Shown: positions 26,053-36,364 of the stretch, piece after piece | Position numbering within the stretch: the stretch's first letter is position 1 | How the letters are laid out: each line of letters starts with the position of its first letter | Assembly: GCF_018129385.1 (NCBI RefSeq) | Contig: NZ_JAFCLN010000005.1 | Span: 350,556-414,555 of the forward strand | Reading direction: 5' to 3' | From: Bradyrhizobium lablabi | GTDB taxonomy: Bacteria > Pseudomonadota > Alphaproteobacteria > Rhizobiales > Xanthobacteraceae | Length of the DNA: 64,000 nucleotides | The notes under the pieces: model-generated | The model's input: the letters and a program-made list of their open reading frames with translations, nothing else | Databases searched by the model: none | What the model was told of the DNA's origin: nothing | Translations under genes and position numbers: made by a program

Positions 26053-28107
26053 TCAGACGTCCAGCAGTTCCTCGCTGGCAAACTCGGCCCGGTCGGAGAT
26101 GAAGGCGAATCGCGCCTCGGCCTTGGTGCCCATGAGCCGCTCGACCGAGTCGGCGGTGCCATCGCGGTCGTCGGCGAGCAGCACAACCTTCAGCAGCGTG
26201 CGCCTGGCCGGATCCATCGTGGTTTCCTTGAGCTGCTGCGGGTTCATCTCGCCAAGGCCTTTGAAGCGGCTGACCTCGACCTTGGCGTTGGCGTGGAACT
26301 CGCTTTTCATCAGCGCATCCTTGTGCGCGTCATCGCGGGCATAAACCGACTTGTCGCCATGGGTGAGCTTGTAGAGCGGCGGCACCGCCAGATAGAGGTG
26401 GCCCTCGTCGATCAGCCGCGGCATTTGCCGGTAGAAGAAGGTGATCAACAGCGAAGCGATATGGGCGCCGTCGACGTCGGCGTCGGTCATGATGATGATG
26501 CGTGAGTAACGCAGATCCTCTTCGCGGTAATGCGCGAGCGTGCCGCAGCCGATCGCCTGCATGAGGTCGGCGAGTTGCGCATTCGCAGTCAGCTTGTCCT
26601 TTCCGGCGGAAGCGACGTTAAGGATTTTTCCACGCAGGGGCAGAATCGCCTGGGTCTTGCGGTCGCGCGCATGTTTGGCGGTGCCGCCGGCCGAGTCGCC
26701 TTCGACGATGAAGAGCTCGGAGCCTTCAGCCGCCGTGTTCGTGCAATCGGTGAGCTTGCCCGGCAGGCGCAGTTTCTTCACCGCGGTCTTGCGCGAGATT
26801 TCCTTCTCGGCGCGGCGGCGCAGCCGCTCGTCCGCGCGCTCGATGACGAAATCGAGCAGCTTGTTGGCCTGTAGCGGATTGCCCGACAGCCAGTGGTCGA
26901 ACGAGTCCTTCACCGCCTGCTCGACGATGCGCTGGGCTTCGGCGGTGGCGAGGCGATCCTTGGTCTGGCCCTGGAATTCCGGCTCGCGCACGAAGACGCT
27001 GAGCATGCTGGCGGCGCCCACCATGACGTCTTCCGACGTGACCGGGGCAACCCGCTTGCCCTGGCCGACGCGTTCGCCGTGATCCTTCAGGCCGCGCAGC
27101 AATGCGCCGCGCAGACCTGATTCATGGGTGCCGCCATCGGGCGTCGGCACCGTATTGCAGTAGGAGGAGAGAAAACCGTCGGCATCCGCCGTCCAGGCCA
27201 CCGCCCATTCGCAGGCGCCATGCGCGCCATTGCGGCCGCTCTTGCCGGAGAAGATATCCGGATGCACCAGCGTGTCGGCATGGATGGCGGCACCGAGATA
27301 GTCCTTGAGGCCGCCGGGGAAATGAAAGCTGTCCTCGGCCGGGACGTCCTCGACGCCCTTCAACAGCTCGCTCGCACACTTCCAGCGGATTTCGACGCCG
27401 CCGAACAGATAGGCTTTGGAACGCGCCATCTTGAACAGGCGCTGCGGCTTGAAGGCTGCTTTCGCGCCGAAGATCTCGGTGTCCGGCTTGAAGCGGATGC
27501 GGGTGCCGCGGCGGTTGTTGATCTTGCCGAGGTCCTCGAGCTTGCCCTTGGGATGGCCGCGCTCAAAGCTCATGCGATAGAGCTTTTGGCTGCGCGCGAC
27601 CTCGACCTCGAGGCGCGAGGACAGCGCGTTGACGACGGACACGCCGACGCCGTGCAGGCCGCCCGAGGTTTCATAGACCTTGGAATCGAACTTGCCGCCG
27701 GAATGCAGCGTGCACATGATCACTTCCAGCGCCGACTTCTTCGGGAATTTCGGATGCGGATCGACGGGGATGCCACGGCCGTTATCGGTCACGGTCAGAA
27801 AACCGTCGGCGGACAGCTCGACCTCGATGAAGGTGGCGTGGCCCGCCAGCGCCTCGTCCATCGAGTTGTCGATAACTTCGGCGAACAGATGGTGCAGCGC
27901 CTTCTCGTCGGTGCCGCCGATATACATGCCGGGCCGGCGCCGCACCGGCTCCAGACCCTCCAGCACCTCGATGTCAGCAGCGGTATAGCCGGCCTCGGCG
28001 CCGCCGGACCGGGCGGCGACCTTGAGCTGCGCCTTGGCTTTGGCTTCGGGCGCCCCGAACAGGTCGTTATCCTTTGCTTTTGCAGCAGATTTCAATGATT
28101 TAGCCAT
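26053..28107 (-). CDS. parE: DNA topoisomerase IV subunit B (ParE)
   Basis: 684 aa type II topoisomerase ATPase subunit; with ParC it decatenates daughter chromosomes. GHKL ATPase motifs: EVIDNSMDEALAGHA, DNGRGIPVDPHP and GLHGVGVSVVNALS. The TOPRIM part has FIVEGDSAGGTAKHARDR, PLRGKILNV and IIIMTDADVDGAHI. Length and the GMYIGGTDEKALHHL start fit alphaproteobacterial ParE rather than the ~800-aa GyrB. The first ~35 residues are a Lys/Ala-rich leader. Promoter not identified. Confidence 0.95.
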   Translation of the reverse strand: MAKSLKSAAKAKDNDLFGAPEAKAKAQLKVAARSGGAEAGYTAADIEVLEGLEPVRRRPGMYIGGTDEKALHHLFAEVIDNSMDEALAGHATFIEVELSADGFLTVTDNGRGIPVDPHPKFPKKSALEVIMCTLHSGGKFDSKVYETSGGLHGVGVSVVNALSSRLEVEVARSQKLYRMSFERGHPKGKLEDLGKINNRRGTRIRFKPDTEIFGAKAAFKPQRLFKMARSKAYLFGGVEIRWKCASELLKGVEDVPAEDSFHFPGGLKDYLGAAIHADTLVHPDIFSGKSGRNGAHGACEWAVAWTADADGFLSSYCNTVPTPDGGTHESGLRGALLRGLKDHGERVGQGKRVAPVTSEDVMVGAASMLSVFVREPEFQGQTKDRLATAEAQRIVEQAVKDSFDHWLSGNPLQANKLLDFVIERADERLRRRAEKEISRKTAVKKLRLPGKLTDCTNTAAEGSELFIVEGDSAGGTAKHARDRKTQAILPLRGKILNVASAGKDKLTANAQLADLMQAIGCGTLAHYREEDLRYSRIIIMTDADVDGAHIASLLITFFYRQMPRLIDEGHLYLAVPPLYKLTHGDKSVYARDDAHKDALMKSEFHANAKVEVSRFKGLGEMNPQQLKETTMDPARRTLLKVVLLADDRDGTADSVERLMGTKAEARFAFISDRAEFASEELLDV

Positions 28108-28425
28108 TGTTCTTCATGTGTTGCGCGCGAGTTTCGCGCGGCGAATCGGTTGCTCTGACTATGCCATGGTTGGGCTGAAAAAGTGACCGCGGGACGGCCG
28201 ATCTCGCGCCGGAACGCCGCCCGCCGCAGATAGGGATTGGTTGTCCGATCCGGGAGGCCGCCGTCAAGCGCGCCGCCATGCGTCAGGGAAATCGAAGCGG
28301 TGAATTCACGCACCGGCCCGCGCCTTTGTGACTTGATGTTGCGCAAGCGGCTGGCATAGCTGTTTTCAGGCTAGAATCCCAAAAGAGGTTTCAGCCGGAA
28401 CAGGGGCGGGGAAGGCATTCAATTG
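28108..28425. other. Non-coding divergent gap parE / dedA
   Basis: 318 bp between the parE start and the DedA start. It must hold both promoters. GGCTAGAAT near 28369 could be a -10 region for the rightward gene, without a good -35. No supportable gene or RNA. Confidence 0.4.
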
Positions 28426-28956
28426 ATGGAAGAATTTGCGCACGCGCTGGCGAACTACGTGCGCGATCATCAGGCTTGGGCGGCACCGATCGTGCTGGTG
28501 CTGGCGTTCGCGGAATCGCTTGCTTTCGTCTCCCTGCTGGTTCCGGCCTGGGGGGCGTTGATCGCGATCGGCGCCCTGATCGGCGTTTCCGGCATCAGCT
28601 TCTGGCCGGTCTGGATTGCCGGCGGCATTGGTGCCGCGCTCGGCGACTGGGTCTCCTACTGGTTCGGTTACCGCTACAAGGAGCACGTCGCGCAGATGTG
28701 GCCCTTGTCGAAATACCCGGAAATCCTGCCGCGCGGCGAAGCCTTCGTGCGCGACTGGGGCGTGCCGAGCATTTTCATCGGCCGCTTCTTCGGGCCGTTG
28801 CGCGCATCGGTGCCGCTCGCGGCCGGCATTTTCGAGATGTCATACTGGCCGTTCCAGATCGCCAATTTCGTCTCTGCGCTGTTGTGGTCGGGCGTGCTGT
28901 TGCTGTTCGGCGACGTCATGGCAAGGCTCGCGGAATTGATTTGGCGGGCCTTCTGA
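28426..28956 (+). CDS. DedA-family (SNARE-associated/VTT domain) membrane protein
   Basis: 176 aa with four to five hydrophobic segments. The signature SIFIGRFFGPLRASVPLAAG contains the two functionally important arginines of DedA proteins, and GDWVSYWFGYR is the preceding conserved acidic/aromatic segment. DedA proteins are linked to phospholipid (undecaprenyl-phosphate or PE) flipping and envelope stress. ATG 28426 is used; a TTG sits directly before it. GGGGAAGG precedes. Confidence 0.88.
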   Translation: MEEFAHALANYVRDHQAWAAPIVLVLAFAESLAFVSLLVPAWGALIAIGALIGVSGISFWPVWIAGGIGAALGDWVSYWFGYRYKEHVAQMWPLSKYPEILPRGEAFVRDWGVPSIFIGRFFGPLRASVPLAAGIFEMSYWPFQIANFVSALLWSGVLLLFGDVMARLAELIWRAF

Positions 28957-29123
28957 GGCGGCGGAATAAGCCTGCAAGGCAGGGGTTAGCCGGGAAGACG
29001 AGAGGCGCTGCCGTCGCATCGCCGTCATCGCCTTGGGGCTAGAACGCTGACAGATTCCGCCGCAATATCAGGCAAGGCGGAGGACACCAGCGAACCGCCA
29101 CCGATTCACCGGGAGGTCATCAC

Positions 29124-30113
29124 ATGCAATTCACACGACGTCACATCCTGGCGGGAACGGCCGGCCTTGCCGCCACCCCGCTGCTGCCTGCCATCTCCGC
29201 CAACGCGGCGGCTCCGTTGGCCGAAAAGCAGGCGCCGAGCTTTTATCGCTACAAGGTCGGCGATGCCCAGGTCACCGTCATCTCCGACGGCATCAACACC
29301 TTTGCGCTGCCCGAGACCTTCGTTCTCAATGCGAAAAAGGATGAGGTGAACACTGCCCTCGACAAGGCGTTTTTGCCGAAAGACAAGGTGAGCATCCACT
29401 TTGCGCCGCTGGTGATCAACACCGGCGGCAAACTGGTGGTGCTCGACACCGGCAACGGCCCGGGCGCCTTCGCTTCCAGCAAGGGCAATGTCGGGCAATT
29501 CGCCAGCAATCTGGCCGCCGCCGGCATCGACCCCAAGTCGATCGACATGGTGGTGATCTCGCACTTCCACGGCGACCACATCAACGGCCTGCTCACCGCG
29601 GAGAACGTGCTCGCGTTCCCGAATGCCGAGGTGTTGGTGCCGGCCGTGGAGTGGAAATACTTCATGGACGACGGCGAGATGGGCAAGCAGACCTCTGATC
29701 GCATGAAGGGCGTGTTCGCCAATGCTCGCCGTGTGTTCGATGCCGGCCTGAAGAAGAAGGTGACGCCGTACGAGCACGGCAAGGACGTCGCGCCGGGCTT
29801 GCAGGCCGTAGCCACGCTCGGCCACACCCCCGGCCATACCTCGTTCATCCTCTCGTCGGGCCCGGACAAGATCTTCATCCAGTCCGACGTCACCAACCAC
29901 CCGGCGTTGTTCGTCAGCAATCCGGGCTGGCACCTGATGTTCGACCAGGACCCGCAGATGGCGGAAGCCACCCGCCGCAAGGTCTATGACATGCTGGTGG
30001 CGGACAAGATGCGGGTGCAGGGCTTCCACTATCCGTTCCCGGCAATGGGCTATGTGGAGAAGGACGGCACCGGCTATCGGCTGGTCGCCGCGCCGTGGAA
30101 TCCGACCCTGTAA
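29124..30113 (+). CDS. Tat-exported metallo-beta-lactamase-fold hydrolase
   Basis: 329 aa. The N terminus carries a twin-arginine leader (FTRRHILAGTAGLAATPLL, then ISANAA). The metal motif HxHxDH is SHFHGDHINGL, with a later GHTPGHTSF histidine and QSDVTNHP aspartate. This subfamily includes AHL lactonases and aryl-sulfatase-like enzymes; the substrate cannot be assigned. GGGAGG precedes the ATG. Monocistronic: followed by its own terminator. Confidence 0.9.
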   Translation: MQFTRRHILAGTAGLAATPLLPAISANAAAPLAEKQAPSFYRYKVGDAQVTVISDGINTFALPETFVLNAKKDEVNTALDKAFLPKDKVSIHFAPLVINTGGKLVVLDTGNGPGAFASSKGNVGQFASNLAAAGIDPKSIDMVVISHFHGDHINGLLTAENVLAFPNAEVLVPAVEWKYFMDDGEMGKQTSDRMKGVFANARRVFDAGLKKKVTPYEHGKDVAPGLQAVATLGHTPGHTSFILSSGPDKIFIQSDVTNHPALFVSNPGWHLMFDQDPQMAEATRRKVYDMLVADKMRVQGFHYPFPAMGYVEKDGTGYRLVAAPWNPTL

Positions 30114-30138
30114 GCCCACCTCTGCTCCGAGCGTGATG

Positions 30139-30169
30139 AAAGGCCGCTCCCGAAGCGGGGCGGCCTTTC
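30139..30169 (+). terminator. Rho-independent terminator-like hairpin
   Basis: AAAGGCCGC-T-CCC-GAAGC-GGG-G-CGGCCTTT, with only a short T-run inside the stem end. It is 25 bp past the hydrolase stop. Confidence 0.7.
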
Positions 30170-30391
30170 GCATTTTGCCTTGACGGGACGGGGAACCGGC
30201 CTTATGACCCGCGGCCATGAAAAACGGTCTGACCATCGCCATCGCCCGCCGTCGCCGCGCCACCGCGGTACGGGCGATCGTTTGCGTCTGACGATCGTTC
30301 CCCTGCCGCCGGATCCATCCCGCGGCTTCCCTCCAGGCACATACCGCGGTTTGATCTGGCGGCTCCCTTCGTCGAAGCAGGAGTTTGCAAG

Positions 30392-31066
30392 ATGTATACG
30401 CCGCCGATGTTCAAGTCCGACCGCGCCGCAAGCCTGGCGTTTGCGGAAGCGCGCGGATTCGGCACCGTCTGCGCATGGAACGGCAAGCGCCCGGTCGGCT
30501 CAAGCCTGCCGTTCTATTTGAGCTATGCCGAGGACGGCACGCCGCTGGCGCTGTTTCACGTTGCCCGTCACAATCCGCTGGTAAAGCTGGCGGACAGTGT
30601 GACGCCATGGATGCTCGCGGTGAACGGCGCGGATGCCTATGTAACGCCCGACTGGTACGTATCGGTCGATCAGGTGCCGACCTGGCTCTATCAGGCGGTG
30701 CACCTGACCGGGCCGGTGCGGACGCTCAGCGACGACGAGCTCGTGGTGCAGATCGATACGCTGAGCGCCAAGTTCGAGGACTGGATGGCGCCGAAAAAGC
30801 CGTGGACCTCGGCCAAGATGACGGCCGCGCGGCTGGAAGCGCTGAAGAAAGGCATCGTGGGTCTTTCCATGCGGGTCGAGGACGTCGAAAGCAGCTTCAA
30901 GCTGAACCAGCACAAGTCCGAGGCCGACTATGCGGCGGTCGCCAATGGCCTTGCCGCGATGCCCGACCATGGTTCGCAAACCATCGCGCAGTTGATGCGC
31001 GATACCCGGCCGCAAGCCTTTGCCGCAACAACGAACGAAACAGCCTCGCTCGAAGGGAGCATGTGA
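30392..31066 (+). CDS. PaiB-like FMN-binding negative transcriptional regulator family protein
   Basis: 224 aa, opening MYTPPMFKSDR, the PaiB hallmark, followed by a split-barrel flavin-binding fold with SLPFYLSYAEDGTPLALFHVARHNP and VTPDWYVS. The C-terminal part KKGIVGLSMRVEDVESSFKLNQHKS is also typical. PaiB of Bacillus represses sporulation and protease genes; in proteobacteria the role is unclear and it may be an enzyme. The stop overlaps the argC start (TGATG). Confidence 0.85.
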   Translation: MYTPPMFKSDRAASLAFAEARGFGTVCAWNGKRPVGSSLPFYLSYAEDGTPLALFHVARHNPLVKLADSVTPWMLAVNGADAYVTPDWYVSVDQVPTWLYQAVHLTGPVRTLSDDELVVQIDTLSAKFEDWMAPKKPWTSAKMTAARLEALKKGIVGLSMRVEDVESSFKLNQHKSEADYAAVANGLAAMPDHGSQTIAQLMRDTRPQAFAATTNETASLEGSM

Positions 31067-32046
31067 TGAGCCTCTCCGAAACCCACCAGCCAAAAGCTGC
31101 GACTTCGGCCGCGAAAGCCACCGTGTTCGTCGACGGCGCCTCCGGCACCACCGGCCTCGGCATCGCCGAACGGCTGCGGTTGCAGAACGACATCGCAGTC
31201 AAGAACATCGCGGAAGAAAAGCGCAAGGATACGAACGCCAAGAAGGCGCTGATGGAGGAGGTCGATCTCGTTATCCTCTGCCTGCCCGACGATGCGGCGA
31301 AGGAAACCGTTGCGCTGGTGGACAGCATGGGCGCCAAGGCGCCAAAGGTGCTGGACGCCTCGACGGCCTTCCGGGTCGCGCCCGACTGGGCGTACGGCTT
31401 TGCCGAACTCGCGCCGGATCAGGCCGACAAGATCAAGTCGGCCAACAAGGTCTCCAATCCCGGCTGCTATCCGACCGGCGGCATCGCGCTGCTGCGGCCG
31501 CTGGTCGATGCCGGCCTGCTGCCGGCGGATTATCCCGTCACCATCAACGCCGTCAGCGGCTATTCCGGCGGCGGCAAGTCGATGATCCAGAGTTTTGAGG
31601 ACGGCTCGGCGCCTTCCTTCGAGCTCTATGGCCTCGGCTTCGAGCACAAGCATCTGCCGGAAACGCAGCTTTACTCAAAACTGACGCGGCGGCCGATCTT
31701 CGTGCCGTCGGTCGGCAATTATCGTCAGGGCATGCTGGTCTCGGTGCCGCTGCACCTCGACACGCTGCCGGGCAAGCCGAGCGGGGCCGACCTGCACGCG
31801 GCGCTCGCCAAGCGCTACGCCGGAAGCAAATACGTCTCGGTCATGCCATCAGACAATGACGCGGCCAAGGGCGGACGGATCGAGCCGGAAGCGCTGAACG
31901 AGACCAACATGCTCGAGCTCTACGTCTTCGCCAGCGACAAGCACCGCCAGGCGGTGCTGGTCGCGCGGCTCGACAATCTCGGCAAGGGCGCCTCGGGTGC
32001 GGCCGTGCAGAACATGCGGCTGATGCTGGGGCTGCCGGACAAGTAG
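31066..32046 (+). CDS. argC: N-acetyl-gamma-glutamyl-phosphate reductase, type 2
   Basis: 326 aa enzyme of arginine synthesis: NADPH reduction of N-acetylglutamyl phosphate to the semialdehyde. The Rossmann motif is VFVDGASGTTGLGIAERL and the active-site cysteine lies in SNPGCYPTGGIALLRPL. The pattern SGYSGGGKSMIQSFE and the ~310-residue core mark the short AGPR type 2 family. It starts by overlapping the PaiB-like stop. Other arg genes are not adjacent. Confidence 0.93.
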   Translation: MSLSETHQPKAATSAAKATVFVDGASGTTGLGIAERLRLQNDIAVKNIAEEKRKDTNAKKALMEEVDLVILCLPDDAAKETVALVDSMGAKAPKVLDASTAFRVAPDWAYGFAELAPDQADKIKSANKVSNPGCYPTGGIALLRPLVDAGLLPADYPVTINAVSGYSGGGKSMIQSFEDGSAPSFELYGLGFEHKHLPETQLYSKLTRRPIFVPSVGNYRQGMLVSVPLHLDTLPGKPSGADLHAALAKRYAGSKYVSVMPSDNDAAKGGRIEPEALNETNMLELYVFASDKHRQAVLVARLDNLGKGASGAAVQNMRLMLGLPDK

Positions 32047-32058
32047 CGGAAAGCGCCG

Positions 32059-32658
32059 GTGGATCACGACACGCTGCAATTCTACCGGCGCAACGCCGAA
32101 GCCTATGCGCAGCGCGAGATCACCTCGCGCCGCGAGCGGATGGGTAGATTTCTCGCTGACTTGCCGCCCAACGCAACCATCCTCGAACTTGGATGCGGGG
32201 CGGGCGGGGACACCGCGGAAATGATCGCGCGCGGCTTCGATGTTCGCGCCACCGACGGTTCGCCGGAAATGGCGGCCGTTGCGTCGAAACGTCTTGGCCG
32301 CCCGGTCGAGACGCTGCTGTTTCACGAGATAGATGCGGTCGGAGCATACGATGCCGTCTGGGCCAATGCCTGCCTGCTGCACGTTCCGCGTGACCAGCTT
32401 GTCGGTATCCTGGCGCTGATCTGGCGCGCGCTCAAAAGCGATGGCCGCTTCTTTGCCAGCTACAAGACCGGCGAGGCCGAGGGACGCGATCAGCTTGATC
32501 GGTACTACAATTATCCCTCGGAAGAATGGCTGCGTTCCACTTATGCCAAGGCGGGAGACTGGAGTGCGCTTGGCATCGAGAGCGGCGACGTCAAAGGCTT
32601 CGACGGCATGATGGCGCCCATGCTGTTCGCTGTTGCGCGAAAGCGTGGAGGAACGCCT

Positions 32659-32670
<12 letters not shown>
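32059..32670 (+). CDS. SAM-dependent methyltransferase (class I)
   Basis: 203 aa. The SAM-binding motif I is TILELGCGAGGDTAEMIARGF, followed by VRATDGSPEMAAVA (acidic motif II) and the WANACLLHVPRDQL post-motif. It starts with a GTG 12 bp after argC and is probably co-transcribed with it. The substrate is unknown. Its last 12 bp overlap the convergent livF stop. Confidence 0.88.
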
Positions 32671-33340
<670 letters not shown>

Positions 33341-33357
<17 letters not shown>

Positions 33358-34129
33358 GGGCCGCTTTCTCCCCGAGATAGGCTGCGATCACGTCGGGCGA
33401 ACGGCGCACGGCATCCGGCGTTCCTTCGGCGATCTTGCGGCCGAAATTGAGCACGGCGATGCGGTCCGAGATCGCCATCACCAGCGGCATCACGTGATCG
33501 ATCACCAGGATCGAGATCTGCCGCTGCGCGCGCAGATCGAGCAGGATGCGATTGAGCGCATCGATTTCGGCGGCGCGAAGGCCCGCGGCGGGCTCGTCGA
33601 GCAGCAGCAACCCCGGCCGCGTCGCCAGCGCACGCGCGATCTCCAGCCGCCGCTGCTTGCCGAACGGCAACGTCGCTGCCGCCTCGTTCTCGTCGCCGGC
33701 AAGGCCAACCAGCGCGAGCAATTCCCGAGCCTCATCGCGCGCGGATGTTTCGATCTGCCGGTAGTGCCGGCCTTGCCACGCTGCCGTCACGCCGCCATAG
33801 GCGTAAAAGCGATCGAGGCTGATCATGACATTCTCGAGCGCGGTCATTTCGCCGAACAGTTCGGTGTTTTGAAAGGTGCGCGCGATGCCGCGGCGGGTGA
33901 TGGCGTGTGGAGTGCGGCCGTCGATGCGTTCGCCCCGGAACAGGATGCTGCCGCCGGAGGCAGTATAGAGCCCGGTGATGACGTTGAGCAGCGTGCTCTT
34001 GCCGGCGCCGTTGGGACCGATCACCGCCTGAATGGAACCTGGCGCCACTTCCAGTGTAACGGAATCGAGCGCCACCAGGCCGCCGAAGCGGACGCTGACG
34101 TTCTCGATGCGGAGCAGGGCCTCGGTCAT
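33341..34129 (-). CDS. livG: Branched-chain-type ABC transporter ATPase LivG
   Basis: 262 aa. Walker A is GPNGAGKSTLLNVITG, and a LivG-type insertion with GIARTFQNTELFGEMTALENV follows. Then come LPFGKQRRLEIARALATRPGLLLLDEPAAGL and the C-terminal LivG tail ending in PDVIAAYLGEKAA. Start 34129 overlaps the livM stop by ATGA. Confidence 0.93.
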
Positions 34130-35079
34130 GGTTTTGGCCCCGTGGTCCGATGCAGCAACGCGCCGGCCTGACGCAGCCATGGCAGGCTCGACAATCCGTT
34201 GGGACGCAGCACGATGAAGCCGAGCAGCAGCAGCGCAAACACCAGTCCGAGATAGGACTGGAACGCTTGCAGGTAATTCGGCAACAGCACGAACACGGCA
34301 CTGCCGATCACCGCGCCTGTTGGTGACGTCATGCCGCCGACCACGGCGATGGCGAGGAAATAGATCGCGTAGGTGATGCCGTATTGGGCCGGATCGAGGT
34401 AGGTCGACAGCGGCGCCAGCAGGCCGCCGGCGACCGCGCCGAGAAAGGCGCTGGCGGCGAATGCGGCGGCCTTGTAGCGCAGCACGTCGAGCCCCATCGC
34501 CTCTGCGGCCGTCTCGCTCTGGCGGATCGCGGTCAGCGCCCGCCCGAACCGCGACGCGATCAGGTTCTGCGCGGTCAGGATGAACAGCGCCGTCACCGGC
34601 ACGATCACATAATAGAGCTCACGACCGCTCGTGAGCGCGCGGCCCATGATTTCGAACGGCGGCACCGCCATGCCGGCGGCGCCACCCGTCAGCGCTTCCC
34701 AATGGATCAAGGCAAGCTGGACGATGGCGGTGACGGCGAGCGTGGCCAGTGCAAGGTAATGGCCGGCCACGCGCAGCGTCATCTGGCCGAGCAGGAAGCC
34801 GAGCCCTGCGACCACCACCGCCACCACGGGAATGCCCGCCCACAGCGGCACGCCCCAGGACGCCGCCAGAATCGAAGCCCCGTAACCGCCGAGCGCGACG
34901 AAAGCGGACTGGGCCAGCGAAATCTGTCCGGCCAGACCAGTCACGACCACCAGCCCGAGCACCGCCAGCGCCGTTCCGGCGATCAGGCAGATCTGAAACA
35001 GATAGAACTCTGGCAGCAGTTGCGGCGCGGCGAAGAAGGCCAGAATGGCGGCGGCGAACAGCAGGGGGCGAAGCGGCAT
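34126..35079 (-). CDS. livM: Branched-chain-type ABC transporter permease LivM
   Basis: 317 aa with about nine hydrophobic helices. The conserved permease piece is GRALTAIRQSETAAEAMGLDVLRYKAAAFAASAFLGAVAGGL. It forms the membrane channel with LivH. Just 4 bp separate it from livH, and it overlaps livG. Confidence 0.93.
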   Translation of the reverse strand: MPLRPLLFAAAILAFFAAPQLLPEFYLFQICLIAGTALAVLGLVVVTGLAGQISLAQSAFVALGGYGASILAASWGVPLWAGIPVVAVVVAGLGFLLGQMTLRVAGHYLALATLAVTAIVQLALIHWEALTGGAAGMAVPPFEIMGRALTSGRELYYVIVPVTALFILTAQNLIASRFGRALTAIRQSETAAEAMGLDVLRYKAAAFAASAFLGAVAGGLLAPLSTYLDPAQYGITYAIYFLAIAVVGGMTSPTGAVIGSAVFVLLPNYLQAFQSYLGLVFALLLLGFIVLRPNGLSSLPWLRQAGALLHRTTGPKP

Positions 35080-35083
35080 GGCG

Positions 35084-35953
35084 CTATACCTTCTTGACCA
35101 GCAAGCCGCCGAGCAACCCTTGCGGCCGGATCAGGATGACGGCGATCAGGATGCCGTAGCTGATCATGTCCTTGAGCGCGCTCGAGATGTAGGTGCCCAC
35201 CAGCGCTTCGAGGATGCCGAGCAGGATGCCGCCCAATACGGCGCCGGGCAGGCTGTTGAAGCCGCCGAGCACAGCGGCGGTAAATCCCTTGATGCCGATC
35301 AAGCCCATGTCGGGCGACAGCGTCAGCAGCGGCGCCACCAGCACGCCGGCGACCGTCGCCAGTACGGACGCGACCACCCAGATCAGCAGGAACACATGCG
35401 AGACGCGTACGCCGATCAGGCTGGCGCCGATGCGATTGTCGCAGGCGGCCATGATCGCCTTGCCGAACAGCGTCTTCTCGAACAGCAGAAACAGGATGGC
35501 GAGAATCCCGAGCGAGACGCCGACGATGGCGAGATTGGCCGGCACCACGAGAACGCCGCCGACGGGAACCGCGGTCTGCGACAGCAGGAACGGAAACGGC
35601 CAGGCATTCGGTCCCATGAAGGCGCGCACGAATTCGCGCAGCACGGTGCCGAGCGCAAGGCTGGCGATGATCTTCGCCAGCAGCGAGGCGTTTCGCAGCG
35701 GCCACATGAAGCCGCCATAGATCAGCGCGCCGAGCAGCGCGGACACGACAAGCGCGATGAAGACCGCCGGCCAGAACGGCAATCCGGTCACCGCCATCTG
35801 GGCGATCAGCACCAGATAGGCCCCGAACGTCACTTGATCGCCGTAGCCGAAATGAACCACGCCGGTGCCCTTGTGGATCAGCACGAATCCAAGCGCGATC
35901 AGCGCGTAGACCGCGCCCGCCGTCACCGAGCTTACGAGGACCTGCGCCAGCAT
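35084..35953 (-). CDS. livH: Branched-chain-type ABC transporter permease LivH
   Basis: 289 aa integral membrane permease. SSVTAGAVYALIALGFVLIHKGTGVVHFGYG opens it, and GFTAAVLGGFNSLPGAVLGGILLGILEAL is the conserved LivH loop. Ends LLVKKV. It pairs with LivM; substrate specificity normally comes from the periplasmic binding protein, whose gene in this operon is broken. Confidence 0.93.
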   Translation of the reverse strand: MLAQVLVSSVTAGAVYALIALGFVLIHKGTGVVHFGYGDQVTFGAYLVLIAQMAVTGLPFWPAVFIALVVSALLGALIYGGFMWPLRNASLLAKIIASLALGTVLREFVRAFMGPNAWPFPFLLSQTAVPVGGVLVVPANLAIVGVSLGILAILFLLFEKTLFGKAIMAACDNRIGASLIGVRVSHVFLLIWVVASVLATVAGVLVAPLLTLSPDMGLIGIKGFTAAVLGGFNSLPGAVLGGILLGILEALVGTYISSALKDMISYGILIAVILIRPQGLLGGLLVKKV

Positions 35954-35957
35954 CGGA

Positions 35958-36350
35958 TCACAGCGCCGCGATACCCTTGATTTCGATCAGCGCGTCCGGA
36001 CGCACCAGCCCGCTCACCACAACGCCGGTCGCAGCGGGCCAGGGCGGTCCCTTGAACAGTTCGCGCCGCAGGCTCGCGGTCTTCTTGTAGTCGTCCAGCG
36101 ACAGCACGTAGTCGGTGGTCTCTACGAGGTTGCGGAGGTCGCCGCCGACGCTGCGCAGAACGATCTCGAATTTCTCGAAGATCCTGCGGGTCTGCGCCAC
36201 GATATCGCCGGGGCCGACGATGGTCACGCCGTCGTCGGCGGTAGCCGTGGTGCCCGAGAGGAACACAAGGTTGCCGACGCGCACCGCCGGAGAGAAGGTG
36301 AGGCGCTCGGGCCAGTTGGGGTTCGGGATGATGGGCGTGTAGGTCGGCAT
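35958..36350 (-). CDS. RidA/YjgF-family protein
   Basis: 130 aa. RidA fold with LTFSPAVRVGNLVFLSGTTA near the start, and VVVSGLVRPDALIEIKGIAAL at the end with the substrate-binding Arg. RidA proteins hydrolyse reactive enamine/imine intermediates; many operon-linked homologues act in specific catabolic routes. An AGGAGG site precedes ATG 36350. It sits between livH and the CoA ligase gene. Confidence 0.92.
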   Translation of the reverse strand: MPTYTPIIPNPNWPERLTFSPAVRVGNLVFLSGTTATADDGVTIVGPGDIVAQTRRIFEKFEIVLRSVGGDLRNLVETTDYVLSLDDYKKTASLRRELFKGPPWPAATGVVVSGLVRPDALIEIKGIAAL

Positions 36351-36364
36351 GTGTCCTCCTGGGT

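Noticed and set aside
28092..28346. 84-codon reverse frame in the parE/dedA gap
   Set aside because: No ribosome site, no motif, Arg-rich composition; overlaps the parE start.
30217..30291. 24-codon peptide starting MKNGLTIAIA
   Set aside because: Too short, mostly arginine in the middle, no ribosome site worth noting.
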